64,000 bases of DNA, from the NCBI GenBank assembly GCA_028023455.1, contig JAQFVV010006197.1:18843254-18907253 (forward strand), given 5' to 3'. This DNA is from Epiperipatus broadwayi. Its lineage: Eukaryota > Onychophora > Udeonychophora > Euonychophora > Peripatidae. Positions 33,266 to 45,689 of this stretch are shown one piece after another. How positions within the stretch are numbered: the stretch's first letter is position 1; each line of letters begins with the position of its first letter. The notes beneath the pieces are model-generated. The model saw only the letters and a program-made list of their open reading frames with translations, had not been told where the DNA came from and ran no database searches. Both the position numbers and the translations under genes were made by a program.

Positions 33266-33761
33266 ATTTAGTTGTTTAAGTGATAGGACCGTAGTTGAAT
33301 GGTCGTTTGCACATTAACGTAGGACCAATGTAAAGGATAACTGGATGTTGATGTAGAGATTTAAAGGAACCTGAAAATAGTCGTAGCAAATGATGATTAC
33401 TATAAGACATAGTTAGGAATTCATTTGGCGAATTGACGTTTAAATAGAGTAAACAACTTAAATTATAGTGAGTTGTTTAAATGAAGGGTCAAAGTTGACC
33501 ATTGTTATATATTAATAGGGGATATTTACTGAAGAAAAGTGTCGTAAAGGTATTGGTAGTATTTGTATTTTTTTTCCCGAACAAGTTAGTTTTGGTGTAT
33601 GATAAAATTTGATATTCGTGGACGTTAGAAAGTAGAAACGTGTTTTTTTTTAAGATAAAAAAAAATAACACGCACTCCACATAGAATTAGAACTAAGAGG
33701 TCGGGGTTGACTGTGCATGCATTGAAATAGTTTTTTCTTTGTATCTAGATAAAATTTAAAT

Positions 33762-34651
33762 ATGATTAATAATATAGTTGAAGAAAATGCTTTTCAGGTA
33801 TTAATAACTATGATAAAAGAGATGCGTGAAGATATAAATTGGAATCAGCAGATAATGAAACAAGAAATTAGTGAATTTAGGACAGAGATGAGGGAGAAGA
33901 GACAGGAATTAATGGGAAGAATGGGTGGAGGTCAGGAAGCGGTAGAAATAATAAGGAAAGATGTGGATGAAGAAAGGACTGAAGTTTTAGAAGTAAAAGG
34001 AAATATGGAAGAATTAAAGGAGTTAAATAGGGAAGGGTAGATCAATTAGAAGTAGGGAGTATAGAAGGAGATAATGACAAAGAATTGGGAGATTTTGAAG
34101 GGAAAATAGAGGGCAAAGAGGATGTAAGGGCTGAATTAAAAGAGATATGTAATAATATGATGGAAAAGATAGAACAGAAAGTAAAACAGATTGGAGAGAA
34201 GTGAGATGATTTTAGTTTCGGTGATAGGCAGAACCTACGGATAGATAAGTTTATGGAAAATCAGTTTAGTGTTTCATTGTTTAAGACGGAAGTGGGAGAT
34301 AACCCATTGAGCTATTTAGAAAGTTTAAGCCATCTGTTTCCATTTAAAAGATTGACAGAGGAAGATAAGGTTGCGGTAGTGAGTAGTTACTTACAGGGGA
34401 CTGCATGTAATTGGTGGTATACAGTGGGTGATAGGTCACAAATGTTTGCTGAGTATAGAAGTGTGATTTTGAGGGCAATAACAGCATTTTCCATGTCAGA
34501 GGGACAAATGATCAGAATATTGCGAAATAACATGCCACTGGAGATACAGCATTTAATGTTAAGTAAGGATGGGTGTTCGATAGATGAGAGGGTGGAATTT
34601 TTAATGCAAGTCAATTACACTCGGGAACCTTTAGATAGATATAGGAAATAG
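33762..34651 (+). pseudogene. gag-like gene of the LTR retrotransposon (broken)
   Basis: An open frame at 33762-34040 encodes a charged coiled-coil-like N-terminal region (MINNIVEENAFQVLITMIKE and on). Near 34037 it shifts frame, runs to a stop at 34201-34204, and continues in the same frame as 34253-34651. That last part has the gag capsid-type signature: YLESLSHLFPF, VAVVSSYLQGTACNWW and a helical AITAFSMSEGQMIRILRN region. Such GTA-WW blocks are typical of Ty3/gypsy-like gag. No zinc knuckle, protease, RT, RNase H or integrase follows before the 3' LTR. The element is therefore gag-only (TR-GAG-like) and would depend on enzymes from elsewhere. This copy is inactive. Confidence 0.7.
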
Positions 34652-34844
34652 GATGGGTGGAGTATTTTAATGGATAGTAAAAAAGAGCTACCTGATCGGT
34701 TATAGAATAAAATTATAATGGGATGGGGGTTATAGTAAATAAATAAGAATATATGTATACAGTTAAAAAAAAAAGATAAGTAAATAAAATTAGATTGTTT
34801 ATAAGTTTAAATTCTGAGAAAACTAAAATGCTCAGAATGATATT

Positions 34845-34870
34845 TTAGTTTAGAGGAGGGACGGAGATAA
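34845..34870 (+). promoter_or_regulatory. Polypurine tract
   Basis: The purine-rich TTAGAGGAGGGACGGAGATAA segment directly abuts the 3' LTR start TGTACC, as expected for the plus-strand primer of an LTR element. Confidence 0.6.
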
Positions 34871-36698
34871 TGTACCAAAGTACACTGATATGTAATTAAT
34901 TTATTATGAATTTCATGTTTAAAAATATAAAAGTTTAGTATTAAGAGAATAAAATGTAAAAACTAAAGAGTAGGGGGAGGGGGATTTTGTCTTGAATAAA
35001 ATAAACTGTAAATGCTGTTTAAAACAATAAGTTGTTTAAAATAACAAGCTGTTTAAAATAAAAGATTTTTTTTTTTTGTTTAAAAGAAGGAAAAAAAAAT
35101 CTTGTAATAAATAAATGATTTAATATTGAAACAGTAAGATTCGTATTCGAATCTTAAGTTTCACCTTTTTCTGTTGCCTCTCACTGACCGGTCTATCCCG
35201 CCCAAATTTAAACTTTTTGATATCGAATTGTGTGTGTAACAATATTAAAAATGTATAAATATATGTAGAATTCAGCATCAACATGCACACATTTCGATCT
35301 CAAATTAAACGCAATAAATAGGGATAAAATAATATAATTTAGATTTCTTTTAGTTATATAATTTTGTATAATTTTAATCATTTATTTTGGATTATAAAGT
35401 TCGTATTTATTGCTTTGTTTAAATTTCATTTAATAATAATTCTAAAAATATCTGATGTAATATTTAATTAAAAGTTAAAATAATCTTATGTTCCCTTTTT
35501 GTTTTTGAAATTTAAAAGCATCGGTCAGTGATAGATAATAGATTAATTAAAGAAAAATTCCCCAAAATTAATTAGTAAATGTAAAATGTAAATAATAGAA
35601 CGGCAGCTTTCTTTAATTAAAAACCAACAAAATGCATTGATTATCCTCAGGGCAGATTAAGTAGAACCTAAAAATATCTTAACAAAAATGTGAAAGATCA
35701 AGATAAAAAAAGAGGCCATCTTAGACTTGCTGGAGACATTCACTTAAAACTTTAGCTTTGCTCTCGATCACTGAGAGTCTCCAAAAATATAAAAATAATT
35801 TGTTCCTGCCAAGGTATGACCGAGTAAAGCACCTAGATTATTCTCCATCGGGAGATGGCCTATCGGATGCTGAACTTTCCATTGCCCATCATAAATTCAC
35901 CATGAAGATCTGCTGCCTGAAATAAATGAAAAAGCTGCTGCTGCTGTGAAATTAAATGAAATATCTAAATACAAGAAAGACTTGCCACTCGTGAACTTTT
36001 TGCTGCTAAACTCATGGAATAAGAAAACTTCTTATAAAACAGGTACCTGTCTGTGTTCAAACTCTAGAGTACTCTAATAATATGCTATAGCTCTTCTTCA
36101 TACAACTTATCTAAATTATAAAATGTAAAAACTACCATTTGTATAACTAAATTGAATAATTAATGTAATGTGTAAATGTATCTAATAATCTAGCTTACCT
36201 CACTCTATCTTTCTTGGGTGCGTATTTCTATAATCTACATTTTTATCTATAGTTATTTAATTATTGCATGCTCATAATTGTCTCAAATTTCAAAGTTTAA
36301 ATCTATGATGTCTTAAAACAATGAATGCGTGTCCAATTTTCATTAATATTTACTTTCCTAAATAACTTTACTTTCATATAAATCGACACGCATTCAATGC
36401 ATCATTTATTGTAATGCAGGGTCTACTACTTCGCAAATGGCTGGCATGTTAGTTGTAATAACTCCCAGTTTATATATATTTTGTATTTATTAAATCTAAT
36501 GAATAATTCTAGAAAATCCCATTTCTTTGAGAGTCGCCAGAGTTCTTGAGTAAATGTTGGTAATGTAGAGCCAAGTCAGAAACCTATTTAAATCTCACCA
36601 TAACCGTTTATACAGTATACATGTGTTACGTTTTAGAGACGCGATGACCCATTCCGCCGTGAAATTTCCAGATTCTTCAGGGTTGAAATTAACCCCAG

Positions 36699-36896
36699 TC
36701 ATCCTACACAAGCGGGCATAATGGGTGCTCTCGTAGGACTTGACAATGTCATGCAGCCAGCCGGCAAAACCGCGACATGGACCGCTTGTCCCTGGTTATG
36801 CTTATGTGACACCTTACTTCGTCGGGTCGATGGCAGAGACCAGCCCGACATTCTTATAAACTCCTTCACGGCATTGCAGTTTCGATATACTGCCAT
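36699..36896 (-). pseudogene. Second unidentified minus-strand frame in the insertion
   Basis: A 65-codon frame in the less AT-rich block, with SGWSLPSTRRSKVSHKHNQG as its middle. The opposite strand also has a 97-codon frame, so which strand codes, if either, is open. No family was recognised. Confidence 0.25.
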
Positions 36897-37432
36897 TCCA
36901 TATCGCCTTTCTAAAGCGTACCATGTGTTCCTTTACTTAGTTTTATTATTCTATATATCACTCCGCCTCTGCATTATCTTCATAATTCACTCTCAAATAA
37001 ATGTTTGCCCTTAGTCATAAGATAAATCTTTTAATTCTTAAATCTTACTTTAGACTCTTGCATTGCAAAGGTATAAATTCCCCAAGGCATGCATTAGAAA
37101 TACTTACTCGAGAATTTTAGGTAGCTAGATTAAGCCTTCAAATAAGTGAATTCCCTTTGTAAACATTACAGTATCGGAAATACCGCTACTGAAATCATCA
37201 ATATAAAATAATGTCTAAATAAATAAATGTATTCTTTAAAATATAATCATGTCACAAATCCAGCTACTGAAGCTTTAAATCCACAAAATATTATTAGTAA
37301 ATGTTTGTTTTATTAAAACGTATTAATAAATAATTTTAAACTATATGTCTGCAGTTACGTTTCATTTATTCGATACCCATTCTATATAATATTTCCTCGA
37401 TTATGTAAATATGAATGTTTAATTAATATTAG

Positions 37433-37671
37433 TTTGATTATTGGCTAACTCGAGAATAAAATCATGAATCTCTTGCATATCCCTGACCACTGTGCCTAAG
37501 GAAATATTTACTAATGTCGCATCAGATGCGTTGTTTCGTGGATTGTATTGTGGAACCGATAAACTATGTTCGAACTCAGTACCACGGGTGGCTTCGCTAC
37601 TCGATGGTGCTGCTGTTCTGTATGGTGGTCGAATTCTGCACTGTTTACGAGTCACACGTTTTCTGACTGTT
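37433..37671 (-). pseudogene. Unidentified minus-strand coding fragment
   Basis: From the right end inward the minus strand is open for about 80 codons to a stop near 37433. It includes RVTRKQCRIRPPYRTAAP, SVPQYNPRNNASDATLV and VRDMQEIHDFILELANNQTN. The composition is protein-like and unlike the AT-rich background. The frame runs outward into the LTR, so the real start is lost or supplied by splicing. The family was not recognised. It could be a transposon gene exon or captured host sequence. Confidence 0.35.
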
Positions 37672-37989
37672 ACAATATTTTTTAAATGAATTTTTAATAA
37701 AATAATAAAGAGATTTCGTTTTATCTTATAATAAATAAATAAATATATGTGCATGTGTGTATGCAATTTTTAATAAAAAGTAGATGCTAGAAGCTGATTT
37801 TATTTCACTGGACGAAGAACGCTGCTGCTAAAAATAAAGTTTCCATTGTGTAAAAAAGTATAAATAGCTCAATTTTGTTCATTCTTGGTGCGGACTTTCT
37901 CATTTTAATAAAATGTCCATTTCACTTTTCAGATGAGCAAGATATACATAGCACATGCTGCTATTTGACTTAATGTAGACATTTTTAGA

Positions 37990-38230
37990 TAAACTTCATA
38001 TTCTATTTCATCACACACTCCTAAAATATATGATAAACGATGTGAGATCCTCAAGATGCATATTTCATGGTGAATCAGTACTCATCAAATGGCCCATATC
38101 ATAATCTTTTATGCATAACTTCATCATTTCTTCAGTATTTATAGATAGCAAACAAATACAATTTGATTTATAATTGTCAAATTTTATGCATTCATAACTT
38201 TGACATGATCTTACATAAATCACAATTACT
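37990..38230 (-). repeat. Hammerhead-bearing repeat family 2, copy 3
   Basis: It aligns with 3720-3960 and 12100-12330. On the minus strand, 38095-38046 reads GGGCCAT, TTGATGA, a diverged stem II, GAA, ATATGCAT, C, TTGAGG. GAA and a C at H17 are present, unlike in the 12.2 kb copy, but C3 is T with G8 unchanged. Confidence 0.5.
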
Positions 38231-38529
38231 AATGTGAGCTCCTATATTTGCTTCAAAATCTTTCATGATATATATTGTTTATCACTAAGGGATAATGTTT
38301 CATTTGAAGGGTTATCTATTTGAATGAAATTAACAGATATTGATTTAATATCACTTAGACATTTTATCATTCACATTTCACCAACAATTTTTATCATACA
38401 TGAAAAGAAAATGAAAATAAAAGTTAATACTTAATTTTTTCCCCCTATATTTTAACGTTTTTTAAATGTCTTAAAATTATCCAGTTGTCATTGACATAAA
38501 TACTGTGTTATACATTTTACTTTAAGACA

Positions 38530-38705
38530 ATAAACATCACATGACCACCACCTCTTATGCTTTTGTATAACTGATATTAAAACAGACAAAACTCACTATA
38601 TATATTGCCACACACAACAAGCTAGAGTCATCAATGGATGCCAGAAAGCTTGTGCATAAAATCCCCATCTAGTGCCTACTTATCCAATATCCCCAGACTA
38701 GTTTT
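38530..38705 (-). mobile_element. Family 1 retroposon, truncated
   Basis: The plus strand runs from the ACATCACATGACCACC head through CATCAATGGATGCCAGAAAG to CCAATATCCCCAGACTAGTTTT. It breaks off just inside the hammerhead: the minus strand keeps ACTAGT, C, TGGGGATATTGG, which gives the best view of the stem III palindrome and the stem I 3' strand. Confidence 0.6.
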
Positions 38706-38774
38706 ACTTTATTTTGAATATGTTTTAAAAGTGTATACATAATTTATTAAATGTTTGTATATTTAATACTATTG

Positions 38775-41515
38775 TGAAAAATTATTGATCCACTGCAGGA
38801 TGGCCTTTCTAATTTTATTCCAATTTCTCTCTGATCTCAGGACTCTCTTTTTTACATCATTCCAGCCACCCATTTCAAACATAGTCTCTTTCTATACCTT
38901 TTGCAATATTTTGGAATTCATTTAAGATTTCAACTGACCATTTGCTATTATCCCTTTCTAGAAATATGTTCAGTCCAGTTACACTTCTGTCTCTTAATTC
39001 TCTCAATATCAGTAACATCTTTCATTTTCAATTTCTTCATTATTATAAACATATATTTCTCCAAACTTAATTGAGTAGTCTGAAGTCTCTGTATTGCTCT
39101 TCTATTAAGTTTTCAAGTCTCAGATCCATAAGTAAGAATTTAGTAAACTCATTTATTAAAAATCATTTTTGTCAAAAACTAAGACAGATTTCCTCTTAAT
39201 ATTAAATTACTTCTACCAAGAGCAATCTATCCAATTTTAATTCTATGTTTAATTTTAACCACTATATTTCAGTTTGAATTAATAATCTGATTGAAATATT
39301 TGTGGTTGTTAACTTCTTCTAATTGTTCATTATCAATCTTTATTTTCTTCTTTCTATTCAACATTACTTTAGTCTTTTTAACATTTATCTTTAGTCCCAC
39401 TTTCTTACTTTGATTTGATAACTCTTGCAACATTTCCTGAAGCTCCAATGCATTATTTTTAAAAACAATTATATCATCTGCAAAATGTAATGATTTAAAT
39501 AATCTCCATTTAGTTTTACTCCCTTAGCTTCCCATTTTAATTCACAAAATGCTTTTTGCAAAATCGCTGTACAATTTTTTGGAGTAAGGAGTCCCCTATC
39601 ATATACTTTTGCCAATGTCAATAATCATAGTATCATTATGTAAATCTAATCATTGCTGCTGAATTCTTATAAATATTCTTCACAATATAGCAACATCCTG
39701 GGTTTACATCCAAAGATTAATCATTAAAAAATGCTTATAGATTCAAATATGTTTTTGTAATCTAAAAAATCCAAAATATAATGACAACTCTTATTCATTG
39801 ATCTTTGCTATAATTTCATTAATTGTGCTATAACACTTTTAAAAACAGCTCGATTGGTTAACATCCAAAATTTGCTGCAGATGAGTTGTAATTATCTTGG
39901 TAAAAAATTAAATAAAACTAGTAAAAGATTGATAGGTTTGTAAGATATTTTTTAAAACAGGAAAAACTCACTATATATATTGCCACATACAGCAAGCATA
40001 AGAGGAGGTGATCTTGTGATGTTTATTGGCTTAATATGTTTTTTATCACTTTTTTGTATATTAATATTAGAATTGCAATCTCTCAATAATCTGGGACATC
40101 TTTGTCATTTAGATTAATTTTGCCAATAATTTTTCTATATAGCCTTTCACCTGCTACTTTTATATCCAGTATTATTTGATTATTATTTGGAGATTTTCTT
40201 CATAGATTTAATTGTATGTCTCACTTCATTTAAAATTATGAGCAATTCATAAGATATAGTACTTGTAGGAGATACTTTTCTTTGTTGTTTATTGCTATAT
40301 AATTCTTGATAGACCTCTTCTACCGATTTCATAATATTTTTTCTATTTTTAGTAGTAGTTTTGTCTTTTCTTCTTATTACAGAAAGAAGCGTTTTACCAA
40401 TACCAAGATGTTTACACTTTTGATACTTTGACTCTCTTCTATAGGTTTTTTTTTTTTTAGTAATTCACAATTAGGTTTATTTATATTGTTATCAACCCTT
40501 TTTCATACCATTATACAAAATTCTAGATATTCAATCCTTCTTAATTGATCATTTAAATATATTTTTATATCTTAGTAAAATTTTTACTAATCAATTACTG
40601 GTTTTTTGTCCACTGCAACTCTTAAAATGGTATCAGTTATCTTCATTTTGTTCAATTCTGAACCATCTTCAAAATTTGTTATTATTTTAAAACGATTTGC
40701 AAGTTATAATTAAAGTTAATTGGAATATTTTTGAAGATTAGGAATATCAACTGTGAATATGGTTTTTCTTAATAATTTTTGTCTCTCTAGTTTTGCATCA
40801 TCATGTATCTTATATCCCACAAATCGATGATCACTTTTTGTATTGAATTTATTAAGATCATTACAATCTTGAAATACTTCTTTCCTGTTAGGTCACATAT
40901 AATCCAATTCTACTATATCTTTGTTTAAATATTTCCATGTCCATTTAGAATTTTTCTCAAAGAAAGGATTCATAATATAAAGTGTTTTTTTTTTTTTTTG
41001 TAAGCCCCACAAGTCCATGTCCTGTTCATTTCTATCATCATAACAAAATGTGCCCACAGTACTTTCATGGGTAAAGTACCCCATGACAATTTTAAAATGT
41101 TGGTTAGTCTGATCAACAATCTTATGTTCATCCGTAAAAAAATCTTTTACTTTTCATCAAAATGAGAACTTGTTAATGAATAAATCTGAATTATCTGTAT
41201 TTAATATATTCCATTAAGTTGAATAACTAATCTTGCAACTATGTCTGATACACATCAATCTTCACAATATTGTTCTTTCACTTTTTATTTATAATAAATC
41301 CTATTCTACTTGTGCTTTCAATATTTGTATCCACTTTTTAAATCAACTGTTCTAACTTCACATCTATCAATATCCCATTAAATATTATAGTTCATCCAAT
41401 TCTTACAATCTTCTTCATTTGAAAGTGATTTGCATTTGTAAGTACTTAAATAAAAGTTCATCATCAAATGACAGCCTAGGTCCACAATCAGGGGATTTTT
41501 AGCACCTTACATCTT
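38775..41515 (-). pseudogene. RTE-type LINE, copy 2 (decayed)
   Basis: The minus strand carries blocks collinear with the LINE at 13.7-17.2 kb. Around 39590-39480 it reads LLTPKNCTAILQKAF, FCELKWEAKG and, with a shift, a LHFADDIIVF-type catalytic motif. It then reads GLKINVKKTKVML and a KYFNQIIN block, and toward 38900 WTEHISRK and KWVAGM. The FADD catalytic block is separated by a frameshift. It is 5'-decayed with many stops. A partial family 1 retroposon is inserted at about 39950-40030. Confidence 0.7.
39950..40030 (+). mobile_element. Fragment of family 1 retroposon inside LINE copy 2
   Basis: AAAACAGGAAAAACTCACTA, then TTGCCACATACAGCAAG and ATAAGAGGAGGTGATCTTGTGATG, correspond to the tail start joined to the reverse-complemented head of family 1, with the middle deleted. 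Confidence 0.5.
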
Positions 41516-41519
41516 CAAT

Positions 41520-43560
41520 CACCACACTAGATAATTCATATTGATGAGTATCTATGTTTGCATACTATATGAATAATCATATAGTATTAACAGCAAATAG
41601 GAAATAGATATTAAGATTTTATCCTTCTTAATTCCTATAAGATCTCAAAAATGAATTAAAGGGTCTCCTTTTAGTTATCACAAATTTCTTTTTGTAGCCA
41701 TTTGAAAGCTTATGAGCAAACTGAGAAAGTTATGTAATGTTTTATTGGTTAGTACAATATAATTTTTAAGATATTTGTGTATATATTGTAACAATACAAA
41801 TTGAATTGCAGCTTGAGTTAGTTATATTATAAATCTGCATAGTCAAGAAATTAATAAAAATAGCTTAATCAATGACTCTAATAGATTGATTAGTACAATC
41901 TGATATTATCATTTGTGAATGCATGCATATTAAATACATATGTAATTTAAATTACACAGATTCAAAAAATTAAAAGAAAATGGTATAAAAAGTCAATAAT
42001 ACTAATAAATATTTTATATAATAAAATTACTTTGTAAAATTATAATTAGTAAAGTAATGACAGTATAATATAAAGGGAAAAAAAGAAATTTGTCAAATTA
42101 GTTAATTTCGATTTGCACCAATACATTATATCAATAAGGGGAATGGCAAATTAAATGTGGTATTAAAAATTATAAAGCAGTAAAATTGAGAAAGTTTGGA
42201 GAAGGAATTTTGAAGTTTAGTCATGACTTTCTTTTTATTTATCTTTCCCCCTAGCCAGTAATAAGCAACTATTTTATAATCATTTGTAAAATAATTAAAT
42301 GAGTGTAGAAAATATTTATAAAAAAAAACATGCTTTATAAAATTATATTAAATCTAGTAGTTAAATCTGGATAAAGATGTTTTGTAAAAAATCATTCTGA
42401 TATAAAATAATACAGAGTTAATTCTGGATTAATTATTAAAAACATGTTATGAAGATATGGGATATAAATAAACCTGAAAAATAGTCTGGGAAAAAAGTGA
42501 GTAACCTAATATTGAATTGAGACGAAAATAGTGCAGATTGATTCCATGAAAAAAAGTTACTGGTTGAAATAATTTCCTTCAGAATAGTTTTGGATAACTT
42601 TATCTTGCTGACTGTTTAAATAAGCATTCTGAGAAAATACATTAACTAGAAAAAAACTATTTAACTTGGCTGGCTAAAAAACAGAAGACATGCCATTCAA
42701 AATATCTGAAACGATGCAATTGCACTGAGATGTGATTGGTGAAGTTGCATAGAATGCAACATCACCTACTTTAAAGAAGAAAAACATGCTGATAAAACTA
42801 AAAGATTCTGTCATAAGATCTACTGTATATCTATCTCTAGAAGGACTCATCTTTATTATCCAATGTCATCAGTATATAAAGAGAGTAATCCCAATCAGGA
42901 CTGGATTGATAAAGACTATCAGCAAATCATTCTCTAACAAAACAACAGTTTAAAACATTTTTATTAGCTGTGAAGACCTTTCTTTATATTGACCATAAGA
43001 CATTAAATTTTTAATGATTATAATTATTCTTGTTTTTTTTTTTCCAATGTTTTGTATTGCATTTATTGTATTTATCTGGTAGCAATTATAAGTGTATAAG
43101 CAACGATTTTGTGTTTTATTTATTCTAGAGAAATTGTTAAGTTACTTTTTTAGTAAACAATTTAGTTTGTTTTTGCTTTTCAAACTCATTCAAAACATAA
43201 TCCTTTAATATGCTAATAACTCTGAGAAGCCACACAATCCAGTAATGAACAATCAGGGATAATAAAATTACATTAAAATGATAATGATTAGCGATAATAA
43301 AATATCCAGAAAATCTTTCTATTTAAGAGAGATTGGTGCCTAAGAGATTAATTTTAAATTGACACTAAACAAAAAAAAAAAACTTTTGGAATCAATATTC
43401 ATAAACTTCAGTACTAAGGTTATTTTGATTATTATTGTCAGAGTGTTGATTATATTATTGTATATATTTGATTTTGTTGACCATTTCTTATTTGAACTTA
43501 TATTAACCACAATTTGTTACTGTTGCTCAACTATATATATATATATATGCATATGTTAAA
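41520..43560. other. AT-rich stretch, nothing recognised
   Basis: No gene is supported. AT microsatellite at about 43532-43548. Confidence 0.4.
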
Positions 43561-43564
43561 AGTT

Positions 43565-43730
43565 ATAGTATTGAAACCAACAAAAACATTACATGACTTT
43601 CTCAATTTGCTCATAAGATTCCAAGAGCACTTTTCATCTATTTCAGAGCTATCCACTGTAAAGCCTGAATAATCAATGAATACTAGATGATAATGCCATG
43701 ATCAGTAAGAACATAGGATTTATAATTGAA
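43565..43730 (+). repeat. Distant relative of family 1
   Basis: The spacing of ACATTACATGACTTTCTCA, CTCATAAGATTCCAAGAGC, CCTGAATAATCAATGAATACTAGATG and CATGATCAGTAAG recalls the family 1 head and tail. A second fragment lies at 41705-41745. No hammerhead core is left. Confidence 0.3.
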
Positions 43731-45110
43731 ACTAATGTATTTATGTTGTATTTTTATATTGGACTATTTCCATCATCTAATATGTGTGTTGAACGTCTTT
43801 AGAAAAGTTTAATATTATTTAAATATTCCAAATACATTCAACTATTAGTAACACCATCATCACAAACCTTCAGGAAAACACTAATGTATTTGGTATTAAC
43901 AGTGACATTTAACCACTTTATATTATTCAAACTAATAGCTTGAAATTCAAAAATCATAATACTATATTTGACAGAATGTATTTTACATAAATAATATTTT
44001 CCAATTCTCAATTACCATGGCTCTCTAATTATTCAATAAATCTTCCCACAATTTTATTTTAAAAATTTCTATATCTATTCATTCTTTCAAATTCTTTTCT
44101 AATGATCCAAATTAATATTTGTTTGGATAATCTTTCCTGAGACATTTTTATATATGCCTATATCATTCTAGTTGTCATGTTCTGGTTTGATGTACTATAG
44201 TTTGTTTAACATTCATTATTTCTCAAATTCTTTTATTGCTTATTCACACTTCATCAGTAATTCACTGTAATATAAGTAACTTAGTATTGAAAGAAAATAT
44301 GTCTATATCTTTGAAAAGAAAGATTTTTTAAAAATATTGCTTTACCAGTTCTTATTAATGAATCTTTGGAGTCAACAAAAAGTCTTCAGACAATCTAGTA
44401 ATATGAAAAGATACAAGTAATAATTAACTAGAAGGCTTGAAAATAAATTCATGGTGAGCAAATAGACTTAATGAATAAAAAAAATAATAAATTGAAATAA
44501 AATTAGATTAGATAAATTATCGGCAGAGATGGCAGTAGATGGATAATTAAATTTTTAAGCTGGATGACAAAGGATTCTATAAAAAAACAACAACAAATAA
44601 ATGGATAAGCATGTTTCTGTAGAGATATGGAGAAAAAAGCTATGGATTAGAGAAACTGGATTAAACTTTAAAAGGTCTTTGTCCTAAAATGGATCATTAA
44701 TGGTTGAAGGTGATGATATTAAATTAAAATAATTTTATACTGATTAATTCATCCTCACCTTTCACCCCCTCTCTTTCATATCTTTATTTAAATCAGCTGT
44801 TCAATAAATTGTTCACTTCCCCTTCATTTAAAAATTTGATGACAGCATTTAATACTCTTCATATACTGTATATTTAAAATTATTAATCAAGTAGAACTTT
44901 TGATAAAAAAATATATAAAACATAACTCATAACAATTAGGATTATTAATTTGCAGGCATTTACTGAACTGTCTTATTTTAAATGTAATTTACAAAAATGT
45001 TTATAGACTAATTTATTTAATGCTTATATTATTTTTCTGATCCCTACAGACTTCATTAAATTAAACAAACTGCTACTCATGCTATGATATATAAATATGA
45101 CTTTTTATTT
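43731..45110. other. AT-rich stretch, nothing recognised
   Basis: No coding frames or repeats are supported. Confidence 0.4.
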
Positions 45111-45660
45111 TTGAGGAAAATTAATTCTATAGATATCTGAGTTCATCATCAGTACCAGCTGTAACAACAGTCAAGTTCAAATAACTATGGCTATTCCAAC
45201 TCCATGAAAATTAGATTATGGTAAGCCAAAGATTAATTTTGCAATGATTATACAAACCAATCCATGAACCACAGATATATCAAACCTATAGAACATGATG
45301 CTCCATTATTCTTTTTGATAATTTTTGATACTGTTTTTTTAGGTTTCTGCAACATTTTTTTTTCTGGAAATACTTCAATGCAATGTCAAATTGCAGTTCT
45401 CCTATTTATTTTTTCCTTAGCCATGCCTTCCCAATGAGAGTAATAATATAGTGCCTCTTTGGAATGTATTTGATATAATTTTCATAACATATATTAGAAT
45501 TTATCTTTCTCTCAAAACCATGTTCAAGTTTATTATAAAATACTTTTTTAAGAAAACTTTGTACTTTTCATTTAAATTATATATCCAAACAAACAACTAT
45601 GTGGATTTACAAAAATGGCCTTTGCAAGTATTAGACCCAGTAAATTGAAGAACATACTAA
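45111..45660 (-). repeat. Repeat shared with 53.6-53.9 kb, probable LINE fragment
   Basis: Landmarks ACTATACAAACCAAT-type, AAAACCATGTTCAAGTT and TAAAATAC-TTTTTAAG recur in the same order at about 53620-53870. In the 53-54 kb copy the minus strand continues into LINE reverse transcriptase C-terminal blocks, so this is likely part of the same decayed LINE family. Confidence 0.5.
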
Positions 45661-45689
45661 TTCATCTTATCATCTAGATTAATGGTGCT

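Larger units (their letters stand above)
35128..37673. mobile_element. Insertion in the 3' LTR, unidentified transposon
   Basis: The LTR hexamer AATATT is present on both sides (35122-35127 and 37674-37679) and is single in the 5' LTR. The inserted ends GAAACAGTAAG and CTGACTGTTAC are imperfect inverted repeats. The interior is less AT-rich in two places (35640-36010 and 36600-36950). No transposase is recognised. A minus-strand frame enters from the right end. The short palindromic duplication makes the exact borders uncertain by a base or two. Confidence 0.6.
34871..37914 (+). repeat. 3' LTR, split by a 2.55 kb insertion
   Basis: The LTR parts are 34871-35127 and about 37680-37914. They are collinear with the 5' LTR across the break. 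Scattered substitutions between the two LTRs (for example the interrupted G-run near 34975, and TTTCG for TTACG) show the insertion of the retrotransposon is not very recent. Confidence 0.75.

Noticed and set aside
34387-34614. 75-codon minus-strand frame
   Set aside because: Shadow of the gag-like gene on the plus strand, which has recognisable gag features.
45130-45175. Another hammerhead core (TTCATCATCAGTACC)
   Set aside because: The reverse complement has CTGATGATGAAC, but no stem II plus GAA follows at the right spacing.
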